A DNA stretch of 40,492 bases from Rachicladosporium sp. CCFEE 5018 (lineage: Eukaryota > Ascomycota > Dothideomycetes > Cladosporiales > Cladosporiaceae). Numbering within the stretch: the stretch's first letter is position 1; every line of letters starts with the position of its first letter. This document shows, in pieces, positions 10,039-19,854 of the stretch. The stretch spans positions 956,660 to 997,151 of the forward strand of contig KZ111146.1 in NCBI GenBank assembly GCA_002077045.2, in the 5' to 3' direction. The translations under genes and the position numbers were made by a program. Below the pieces are notes generated by a model. The model did no database searches. It worked only from the letters and a program-made list of their open reading frames with translations, and was not told the DNA's origin.

Positions 10039-12388
10039 ATGCCGAGCGCCGTGGATATAGTACGAAAGTCCAAATTAAGACTCTTTGAACCCGAATTGAC
10101 TAGACACTCAGATCACGTACGTTGGCGTACCTCTCACAGTCGCCGGCGTGCTTCCGCTGCTATGGAACATGGGCAAGGCGCTGTGGATACGCTCGAAGCT
10201 GTCTAATTCGATCCCCTGGCAGTTGAGACCGTACTTCCACTTGATAGCAGATCCAGCGGCTGGCACAGTGACCGTGGTAGCGCGTACGCCTGCGCTACAG
10301 CTCCCCGGTCTATGGCAGTCTTACGAACAAACTTTGTCTCCTCCAGCAAAGCCGCCATGGAGTTGGCATTTGGAGCTCGCGTCACTGGGCTCCCTGTTCG
10401 GGAAGGCGGTCGAATTCCTCCCTAGCACGGAGACTAGCGACAACAGTGCACCTTCGATGGGTCTGTTACATCGCCCTTGGATGGACGCTGTGCGCAATGG
10501 TGGTTTCGTATTGGAGCCAGCAGTCACTAAAAGGCTACTGCTCAGCAGGCGCATGGATAGAGAAGAGCAATCCGCCGGCGATGTTGAGACGGCGATAGAC
10601 CTTGCTCTCGAAGGTCTAGCAATCAGCGGGCGCCCTCGACTCAAGCGCTCGGCGACCAGCCGATGGCGTCGATCCAAGCGCCCGCCTGAAGACCAGCGGT
10701 TCACTGTCGATATCGGCTTTGCGATTCGAGATCAAGTGATTCCAGTACAGATGACATGGCAACAGTTCGTCTGGTTTGCGCTCGGTAGCGGTGCCTCTCC
10801 CTATGATCCGAATCTGCTGGAGGACCACGGAGAATGTCGTAGTCTGGAGCAGCGCGGTTCAAAGCGGCTGCTGACGATCACTACCAACGCAGATCGCAAG
10901 TATGTTCAGCTCGCATCATCGCCTCGATCAACTCGGAGTGAGTTGAGATATGACCGATTTTCGCTTGCGAGAGCATTAGCGTGGGACCATGTCATGATAC
11001 TCCCAGAGCAGAGAGCGCAACCCGCTCATAAGCACAATGTGTCGGTACTCTACTGCTATTCCGTCGGCCAAACGCAAGGCGTTAGTCTCTATGACTGCAA
11101 TATCGAGGCGGAATCCTATGACGACACTCGGACTTCCTCAGCTACACAAGCCAGTAATTGGTCTACTTGCCTGTCCATGTCAACTCCGACGAAGGCTTCT
11201 AGCCACTTTGTGCAGCCTCTGACTGCCGCTTTAGCGTGGTGGTTCTATGATCAGGAAGCAATGAGAACGCCTGAGCTGCAAATGCCAGTGACTGACCGTC
11301 TTCAAATGGTTCGCCAGCAGTCTTTGCATCATCTGAAGCAGCTTGACTCAGGTGATCTGCTGGGGCCGCGGATTTCTGCATTGTGGCAACGCGTATTGCC
11401 ACAGACTCGCGAGAAGCCTGTGCCGAGAATACATACAGATGAGAAAGTTGGCAGTGTTGCTGGTACAACACTGGCCACTTTGCCAGTGAATGACACGATA
11501 AAAAAGCCTGCTAACGTGGCCGTTTCTGATGCTACCGTGCCATCGCCTGACGCTAGGAAAGATCCACAACAGCACGAAGTCACAGAGAACGGTCACAATG
11601 TACCAGATGCTACTGGGCTGGCTGCACCGTCAGATCCATCCCTTCACGTCGCGCGGACAACAGACGCAGCGGCCGACAAGCGGCCCAGTGCGATCTTGAG
11701 ACGACTCAGATCAGACTTCGCGGCATCCGTCTCCATGCACGAGTCGACCGAGCTTGCAGGTCTGATCGCCGTCATACATCATAAGCTCAAAGAAGTGTTT
11801 GCCCGCAGTCAGAAAAGAGTTGTTGGAGTAGGTCCAAGCGAGCTGGACAAGCACTATGCGTCCGATATTGAAAAATACCAGCGGCTCTTGATAGGCATCA
11901 AAAACACCTCACTTCCGCCACGGCTGCTCGACGAGCGGGCTCGCACATCGAGCAAGGGTATGACTGCTCGCGCTGCCCTATCACGCGACGAACCGATACT
12001 CGATTGCTTGCACAGTCTACGTGAGAAGCTTCAACAATCATGTCTGCCTGGTACTAAGCAACCGGAGCTGACATTGGATGATGAAGATGCTGATCACACC
12101 TTGCTTGCTCACATCCTGCTGTGCTTTGCTGATTGGGAGAAGTGCCCTCATCAGGCCTGGCCGGTGCGAGAGGACGTCGCAAAGCTGATCGACGAATTGA
12201 TCAAGGCGCTTGACATCTGGACGGTGCATCAGAAGTACAAGAAGGAGCAGCTAGCCAAGGAGTACGCACGTCTAACAGAACTGCTCAAAGCGGGATTGAA
12301 AGTCGCCGAGGAAGGCATATACACTGCGCCAGACTCGGGACTAAGGGAACTTCTGCGGGCGTACGACGGCAACGTGTATCTGCTCTAG
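10039..12388 (+). CDS. Modin-like fungal protein (copy A)
   Basis: The best model has a seven-codon first exon (10039-10059, MPSAVDI) and a 52 bp intron 10060-10111 (GTACGA...TTGACTAGACACTCAG), then one long exon to 12388: 765 residues. The junction reads ITYVGVPLTVAGVLPLLWNM, a hydrophobic N-terminal segment of the kind seen in fungal proteins annotated as modin; the frame is closed by a stop just upstream, so an intron is needed for an ATG start. The middle holds a Trp/Arg-rich domain (QMTWQQFVWFALGSG; LTAALAWWFYDQEAM) and the C-terminal third is Ala/Lys/Glu-rich, possibly coiled (ALDIWTVHQKYKKEQLAKEY). Biochemical function of modin-like proteins is not established. The last 408 codons recur at 30428-31651. 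Start exon is a prediction; the large exon is firm. Confidence 0.65.
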
Positions 12389-12553
12389 CGGACATCGTAA
12401 GGCCGGACTATACTTGATCCCTCGGGAGACCTGCATGAGCGGACAAGCGGTGCAAGCTGTGCACGAAACATCTGATATGATTATTGACCACCGCTTACGC
12501 ACTGCTCTCGTAATATTGCCGAAGAGCGATAGTGTTGACCGTTCTGGTCGATC

Positions 12554-14353
12554 TCAGCCTGCAAGACCCTCACTCCGAGTCCGCCCCTTCCTCTTCGCCA
12601 CTGCCATACTCTCCGTCTCTCCCCCTCCGTTCGTCTCCACACGTGCCTTCTTGTCAGCAATCTCCTTCCGCTTCTTCACCTTTCCGTATCCCTCACCGAT
12701 CTCTAATTCGATCGCCAGTCTCGGTCTTAGCTCCTTCACCCTGGGCCAGACACTTTTCTCACCAATGCAAATCCAGTGGTCGATGTCTTCCGCGGTCGGG
12801 TTCTTGAGCAGCCTCCAGCCGTCTCGCCACGAGACTTCCGGATGAATGGTGAGATGCTCACCCGGCAAGATGCCCGGGTGCACGAAGCGGTTGTTGCTCA
12901 AACGTCCCGGAAGCAAGGAGGCAAACATGCGAAACCGATGCTTCACCTCGTTTCGGAAAACTCGAGTGAGGCCTTCGAGAAGTGGCCAATTCTCCAAGTT
13001 GATTGGAGAGGGTATTTTGGAGAGGCTGAAAGAGGGACGGGCGCGAGATATGATGAAATGATTGACGCTGAAATGATTGCAGAGTGTTGACAATGGCGAT
13101 GTAACGGGATGGATGACTTTCTGTGGTGGCTGGACTGTAGGTGAGCGCGGCCAGTACTCGCGAATGATAGTGTCATGTGTCTTCATCATCAGAGGCTTTG
13201 CATGATCGGCCGTGGCCGGCGTGAAATTGGACAGCAGAGCTGCGGACCAGATCAGGGCATCTGGAGTAGTGAGGTAATTCAGAGCCGTGATCGAGCCAGG
13301 ACCAGCCGGTGCGATCGTGATGTTGAGGACCCGGCCGGTATGGTCGAATGCTTCCTTGAAAGTGATGTCGCCTAGATTGCTCTTGACTATAGCGCCCAAG
13401 ACTTTGGGATCCAGTATGAAGCCCGACTCGAGCCACCGACGCAGCCGACGGTACGTAAGTTCAGCATAACGCTGCCACCAGGGCGGCGCATGACCAGTGA
13501 TAGCTTTGTCCTTCTTGGCCATTCGCTTGGCAGACAAGTCAAAGTGATGTAGATCGAACTTCTCGCCTTTCAAGATATCGCGTAGCTCATCATCAGTATG
13601 CACGCCTACCACAGCCGCCATAAGGGCGCCCGTTGCCGAACCGGAGATGATAGTCGGCAGCAGTCCTTGCTTCAACATCTCCTTCACGACTCCGAGATGA
13701 CATAGTCCGAAGATGGAGCCACCCTGTAGTACCAGACAAGTCCTCCCGTAAGCAAGGTAGGAGTAATACAGGAAGTCCAGCTTCTGCTGAGACCTGAGCT
13801 TACTAGACCCATCCCTCGGCGTCGGCCACTCAGTCACAGTCCTCACACCGGTACACATCGCAGTAATGTACTGCTCGATGAGAGTCTTCGTGCCACTGAG
13901 GGCTTTCGTGTAAAGCTTCGGTCTTAGAATATCGGCTTTCTTGCGGTCCATCCCAGTGTGCAGGATCTGCATCAGGCGGTGCACGTCTCCAGATTCCATG
14001 GTCTCGAGCAAGATCCGGAGCCGGTCCTGGATGACCTCCCATCCGTACAAATAGCAGTCCGCCATGTCTCGCCACCATGTCTTGGCTTCATCGTGGTCGG
14101 CTCGCAAGGCTGCGGCCTGGTACTCCTCGTAGCTGGTTGCAGTGTGAACAACAGCCATATTTACATCGTTCTTGGACGGTGTGATGATCTCGCGCCACAT
14201 GCGCTGTGAACGGAATCCTATCAGCAGAGCCGTTGACACGCTTGGGAGAGGTCAGCTTACCCATTGTATCAAGCAGAAGAGCTCAAAGAGGTTGAGAGGA
14301 ACTGTTGTGCAGAGGTAGACTATCCAACCAATGACTTCGCGTAAGGGTATCAT
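12554..14353 (-). CDS. DUF3336/patatin-domain protein lacking lipase residues (pseudolipase, copy A)
   Basis: Related to fungal Tgl3/Tgl4/Tgl5 triacylglycerol lipases and plant SDP1. Exon 1 is 14353-14261 (31 codons, hydrophobic VIGWIVYLCTTVPLNLF), intron 14260-14204 (GTAAGC...TTCACAG, 57 bp), exon 2 14203-12554; 580 residues. DUF3336 covers about 50-185 (SYEEYQAAA; GTKTLIEQYI), and the patatin fold starts at YGRTCLVLQGGSIFG. Active relatives have GGGTFG, a GxSxG nucleophile elbow and a DGS motif. Here the oxyanion loop is GGS (192-194), the elbow is GSATG (219-223, Ala221 in place of Ser; codon 13634-13636) and the region before FSVNHFIISRARP has no Asp-Gly. Hydrolase activity is therefore unlikely. 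The family scaffold (TFKEAFDHTGRVLNI, DALIWSAALL, VNHFI) is otherwise kept, so a structural, regulatory or lipid-binding role is inferred. A sister copy lies at 31817-33616. Confidence 0.85.
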
Positions 14354-14671
14354 GTTGGCAAGAATGCGCTATCTTACGTGCGGATGATCATCATGCTGGC
14401 TCGCGATACGCCGAGGTCATCTGGGCGATGTTTTGGAGATGGGCTTCAATCACATGTTAGTCGCAAACATGTGCAAGTGAAACGGCCGCTAATGCAGGTA
14501 CGAGGCAAGTAAAAGTAGCGCAGGCAGGAAGATCATATGGACGCGGCCGTTGTTGCCATAAAGCGCACGCTTCATTTCGCGTACAGAGCATCTTGATCAT
14601 GCGTAGCGCTTGCGAATAGTATCCGCCATGGCGATGATAGGCTTGTGGAAGAGGAGCGCGCTCGCTCCTTC
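14354..14671. other. Spacer between pseudolipase 5' end and NUP120 3' end (copy A)
   Basis: 318 bp. It holds the promoter of the pseudolipase gene and the 3' UTR of NUP120. Up to about 14510 it aligns closely with the second copy (to 33773); from 14511 the two copies carry unrelated or unalignable sequence of different length (161 versus 99 bases to the NUP120 stop). Confidence 0.6.
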
Positions 14672-15170
14672 TCACAACACATCCATCTCATCGCCCACCG
14701 CAAACCTCCCCATAACCAGATCGCTCCGCAGATCTAATTCCTTGGCATAGCCTCTCCTGATATCCTCCAACGTGACAAGCTTCCTCACATCGCCAGCCCC
14801 ACTAAGACCCTCCACCGGCTCAGCCAAGAACCACTCCTCGCCCTTTCCGCAACAAGCGAGCGTGTTGATAAGCAGCAGATATACCTGCAACACAGTCTCA
14901 TCTTCAGGATCTTGGTATCGTGCGTCTGCGCTGTGCCTCAACCTACCAAGGTACTCATGCAGCACCTCCGCCGCACCGCGAAAGTTCGACCGTGATGTGC
15001 GGAAAGTGTATAAGATCTGGTGGAATGGCCTCGACATCGATGCTGGATTCTTGGAAGCGAGGCCAGCGAGAGCCGTGTCGATCATGTCCGCATGTTCCTC
15101 AGTAAATCGCAGATCAAGCAGCGTAGGCACCGCATCGTACTTCACGCACGCCGCAACAAGCTGTTGCAGA
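14511..15170. other. Highly diverged block between the two copies (copy A side)
   Basis: Compared with 33774-34371. The non-coding part cannot be aligned; the NUP120 C-terminal coding part differs at 22 of 120 bases counted by hand over 14821-14940 versus 34022-34141, mostly at third codon positions, while the flank 15181-15420 shows about 3 differences in 240. Confidence 0.75.
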
Positions 15171-18100
15171 TTCTCTGCCTCCTTCTCCGTGCTAGTCTTT
15201 CGCAGTGCCTCATAAGCTTCGACAAAGCGACCAGTCTTGACAAGAGCATCGAACATTTGATCCGCGATCTCGTCACGGAATACTTTCAGCTTCATCAACC
15301 GCACTTCTTCCACGCCGTTGTCTATGCGGGCCTGGAAAGGGCTGTCTGATTGACTGTTGCGAAAGTCGATGTCAAGAAGACGTTTCTCGAGGCTTCCTGC
15401 GCCGTGGACGTGGCGTAGAGCTTTGCTGGCGAATTCGCCGGTGTGGGAGTATACCTTGAGGTCGCTGAACAGGGTGGCGATTCCTTGGTAGTAGCGCGCT
15501 TGACCGTCGCCGAAGAAGCGCTGTTCATTAGGCGAAAGGAGCGAGGCCGAGTCTAGCTGTGCAATGATATCTCGGTTCTCAGCGCTCAGGCCCTCGGCTG
15601 CATGGTCGAATAAGAGAGCAGCGGCTTCGTAGTCCGCAAGGACCAGATTTAGCCTGCCTTGCAAGTGTCTTGACCATGGCGAGTCGTCGAGGAATCTGGC
15701 AAAATCCGTTGCAAGGTCAAAAAGCTTCGACTGCAGCAGCATGGAGAAGATGTGCAGAGTGTTCGCAGACCACTTTCGATACAGGTCGAGTCCATTGATC
15801 CACCGTTTGTTCCAAATCGTCAACGAAGTCGCCATATCGTCGCTTGCACCCTGCACTGACTGAGCATCCCACTCAGACATGAAGAAATGCTCGTATGTAG
15901 TCGCAGTCAGACCGGATCCCGCATCTGTCCCACTGCGCTCAGTATACGAGTGACCGACCGTCCATAAGCGCAACGAGACATGCCTGAGCTTGACCATGAG
16001 GGCGCGGAATATGCTCTCCTCGGCGTCGATGAAGTCGTCGCTCAGATCGCCCTCTTCTAGATCCCCAGCGAAGAACGTAATGAGCATCAGCAAGTCGAGA
16101 ATGAGCTTCTCCGTCTGCTGGTGGCTCTGCTGGGCTATGGCCATGCTCAGCTTGGTCCCGAACTCGCAGACCTCTACATCTCGGCTCTGACCCTTAGCCT
16201 TCACCAAATCGTCTAGCAGATCGATGGCGCTGAGGATCAATTGTCCGCTCAATCCGGCTATGCCTTCCAGCGGTGCGAGATCCGCTTCAAGGGCGTTGTA
16301 ATCCTCTGTAGATACTTCACGTCCAACGTCCGAGGAGTCGCACAATGCCTGTAAACGTCCATGGTCGATGTCTTCGCCAAGAATGATTGCGTCCTGCCGA
16401 GCTAGTCTTCGGAAGACGTCGTTCGTGTCATGCGGCAGGGCTTGACGCAACTTGCTTGCTGCATCTAGGAGCACCATCAGAGCTGTCTCCTGGCCGTTCG
16501 GCTCGGGAAACACTTCTTGTACGACATCCGGTGCTATGTCGTCTTGCAGTGTCGCGTCCAGAAGTCTCGGGTTCTGGCACAGCAGCTCCAGTCGGTCATT
16601 GCTGCGCACCGGCGATGCAAAGTCGGCAGCGACGTCCCACGCGAGGCCGGTCTTATGATCGTAGGCCAGGCTGAGGCGCTCGAGTCTGCGGATGTGAAAA
16701 TTCTCCAATATTGAGTACAGCGCAACCCACTGTGCATGGACTTCGGCATGGTACTTGTCGTAATCAGGTCCGTCATGCGAAGATCGCTGGAGTAAGATCT
16801 TGCTGGTTACTGCCGTCACGAGCCGCTCTTGCAGAGACACTTGTGCTGTGCCGAGACTGTTACTCGGGGCACCGCTTAGCTTCCGTCGCTTGCGATAGAC
16901 AGACAAGGCAGTCTCGATGGACACAGTCGAGAATCTTTCGGGGTAGAATACGAAGCTGATCCATCTCTCCGTAGGCGTCGCGACGGCATCACTGCTGTTG
17001 CTAGTCTGTCCCGGAAAGTCTGAACTTTGTCGTAGATGATCAACCGTGACCGCGCCTGGACTTACTGCCGTCCAGCCAGTACGGAACTGGGACTGCACAT
17101 AGTTTTCTCTGTCATCCAAAGCATCAATCGTGAGCATGAACGCCTGGCATTGCGCACCACTCCGCGCACTCAGCCAGATCTGCGAATTCTCCAATTCTAC
17201 GCCAGGAGCGACATGAAAGTCCTCGAGATGCCAGATATTGGTGTTCATGAGTTCGTCGATGGGCGGTATGAGCTTCGCTTGCGGGTGCAAGTCGCTGCAG
17301 CGGACACTCTCTCCGTCGATGGCGCTGAACGTTGGTGTGATCTCATAGAGCTTGAACTGATGTTCGCGAGGTGAGTGCACGGCAATGTAGTATCGCCCAC
17401 CCTCCTCCCTACGCGAGACAGCGTCCCCTTCGCCAACGCTGGGTGTCTGGACGACTCGAACTGTCGTTCCCTGCTCGGCGGCCATGACATACTTCGAGCT
17501 TCTCTGCGCGTCTCGCTCATGCTTCTCATTCAGCATGTCCATCTGCAGCACAACTCTGCCTGTCTTCGTACTCCATGCCTGAGCAAGTGGTCCAGCCCGA
17601 CTGTCCATACCACACCACCTGCCGGACTCTTCGCTATACCCACGACAGAACTGGTCTCCAACTCCACCTCTCCAAATTGAACAGTCTGTCTTCGCTGTAA
17701 CTTGACCAGGCCCTTCAATGTCCCACCCCAGCTGCTCTCTCCATACAGAGTCTCCCTCCACATCGTTCCGGTCTCCCCAGCACTCCTTTCCAATCGCAGC
17801 AAACCGCCATCATTCAGACTGACCATTACCTCCGTGCTGGTCGTAGCAATCATCTTGAACGCATGTCTGAACCCCAGTCCGCTCGGCGAGTACTTCGCAA
17901 CCACACTGCTTGCCTCAAAACCCCTCGGCAGCTCCCTTCTCGCTAGCAAATCCTTTCTCAGCGTCACAGTGACCAGCTCCTTCGCGTCGGTCAGGACGAA
18001 GACCTCAACCCCGTCCGCTCCCTCGATATCTGCGAGTACGACTCCACCCTTCATCACCGGCGTAGGAAGCTCGATTCGAAACACCAGCCCACCCTCGTCA

Positions 18101-18420
18101 TCACTGTCTTTCTCCTTCAGCAAGTCCACGGATCTGACCTCCACTACCTTCCTCCCTTCCAGTACACGCCAGAGTAAACATCGCGGAAACTTCTCCGCTG
18201 CCCGGAAGAAGACCGAAGACTCTGTCGCGAGGTATTTCGAGCTGTACTCCTCTTCGTCGAGACCTGAGATCTCGTCGTGAGGCCGTTTGCGCGACCCGGA
18301 GAAGAGGGCGGTGGTGAGTGAGGTGGTGGTGGGGAGGTGGAGGGTCTTAGACGGGGTGGAAGGCGACAGGGAGACAGGGACGGAGGTGTGTAGGATGGGC
18401 GCATAGGTGGAGGAAGGCAT
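14672..18420 (-). pseudogene. NUP120: NUP120/Nup160 nucleoporin, frameshifted copy A
   Basis: Large Y-complex nucleoporin with an N-terminal beta-propeller and an alpha-helical C-terminal half. It starts at 18420 (MPSSTYAPILHTSV) and ends at 14672, 3749 bases, exactly one fewer than the intact copy at 33873-37622. The missing base is at about 17580: this copy reads CCATGCCTGAGCA where the other has CCATGCCTTGAGCA. The first fragment therefore ends after 296 residues (stop at 17530), within the propeller just after VVWTVGLDH; the remaining frame runs on without a stop to 14672 (about 970 residues). Either this copy is a recent pseudogene or the base is a sequencing error. The upstream region differs by a two-base indel (GCTGGCAG versus GCTTTGGCAG), which argues that coding starts at MPSST and not further upstream. 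RAD51 lies 333 bp upstream on the same strand. Confidence 0.85.
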
Positions 18421-18752
18421 TGCCGTGGCTGCAAAGGATGGGTCTCGCAACAAAGTGGTGCTAGGAATTATGGGAGCTGGCAGTCGCGAACGCGTGCTGT
18501 AGCGCACAGACCAGGCGTTCAGAAACACCAAGGGCAATGATCGAACGCGACATTTACGGATTTTCTCGGAATAAAGCGACAGCGACAACTGCCTGTCGTG
18601 CGAGCTAGTACACACGTGTATTGGGTATCGCAAGAAGCTACATTGTATCCCTCCCCTGTTCATTGAACGACTGCTCCTCCCCCAAACTCCAAGCAAAGCA
18701 ATGCATCGTGTTACATCTCTTATACTTTCACATACCTTCTGCATGGCATCAT
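18421..18752. other. Spacer between RAD51 3' end and NUP120 start (copy A)
   Basis: 332 bp containing the RAD51 3' UTR and the NUP120 promoter. An ATG at 18553 on the minus strand opens a frame that in this copy is out of phase with NUP120, so it is either not translated or acts as an upstream ORF. No other element recognised. Confidence 0.45.
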
Positions 18753-19854
18753 CTAGTCCTTCTCCAGATCCTTCGGCGCTGGGTCGCCAATGCCATCCTC
18801 GTTGATCGCAAACATACAATCGCTCTCTGGCAGACAAGGCGAGTCGTAGATCTTGCAAATTCTCGTCTCGCCCCGTCCCTTCTTCAGACTCAGCCGAGTT
18901 GTGGAGGCATGTGCAATGATGTTGCCCCCAATGGGCTTCTTCGGATCCGGATTGAACATCGCGCTTGGCCCACCATCGACCTGGGCCACGACTTGATTGG
19001 TGATGACGACGGCAATACCGAACTCGTCTGCAAGGCGCTGCAGCGTGCGCATGAACTTTGCAAGATGCGTCTGTCGACTGCTGAGCTCGCCACGTCCCAT
19101 GAAGTCTGTGCGGTAGAGGGAGGTAGCGCTGTCGACGACCAGCAGGGAGAAGCGGGTCTCGGTCATCATCGTTGCGGCTTGATTGAGGAGTTGTAGCTGG
19201 TGATCGGAGTTGTATGCCCGAGCGTACGCGACGTTGTCTAGCACCTCCTCACCAGACAAGCCGTAGCGGTTTGCCACTGACAGCAGGCGCACAGGACGGA
19301 ATGTGCCCTCGGTGTCAATGTATAGACACTTGCCCTCGCCACCACCCATATCGAAGGGAAGCTGGCAGGTTACTGCGAGCGTATGGCAAATCTGACTCTT
19401 TCCTGTCCTGAACTCGCCGAAGATCTCTGTGATACTGCCAGTCTCTACGCCTCCTGCCAGGAGTGTGTCCAGTTGTTTCGAGCCGGTCGTGATCGATATG
19501 AGTTCTGATCGTCGAGCGTGCATCTCTGTGGCAGTGGTGAAGCCCATGGGTACGAGCTTCGAGGCTTCCGTAAGGATCTTGGTCGCCTTCTGCTCTGATA
19601 TACCCTTGATCGTCTCGAGTGTTTTCTTGGGTCTGGCCGACAATCAGTACACTGTGCTGGACCATGAGACTCAGTACAACTTACGTGTATGCTACGCTCT
19701 CGACTGTGTTGTATCCGCCGTCCACGAAGAGCTGGATGTCGCGCTTTGTGAGACCTGCGACGCCCTCGAGGGCAGAGAGTGGCGTGGGCGCGCCTGGTCC
19801 TCCAGCGAGACCATCTTCGTACCCGCTCTGCGATTGCTCGTCCTCGGCACTCAT
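18753..19854 (-). CDS. RAD51: RAD51 recombinase (copy A)
   Basis: RecA-family ATPase that forms the presynaptic filament on single-stranded DNA and drives strand exchange in homologous recombination. Two exons: 19854-19685 and 19632-18753, with a 52 bp intron (GTAAGT...GGCCAG) between; 349 residues. Translation is set at MSAEDEQSQSG because the frame further upstream has no family resemblance. The N-terminal helix-hairpin-helix region (about 30-85: LTKRDIQLFVDGGYNTVESVAY, then TPKKTLETIKGISEQKATK across the splice) precedes the ATPase core with Walker A GEFRTGKS (129-136), Walker B LLVVD (220-224), the DNA-binding loops and QVVAQVDGG...KPIGGNIIAHASTTRLSLKKGRGE. All family-defining residues are present. 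Protein appears identical to that of copy B at 37958-39059. Confidence 0.97.

Noticed and set aside
9937..10206. 89-codon + ORF as an independent small gene
   Set aside because: It overlaps the predicted first exon and intron of the modin-like gene, and only its MPSAVDI segment is used there.
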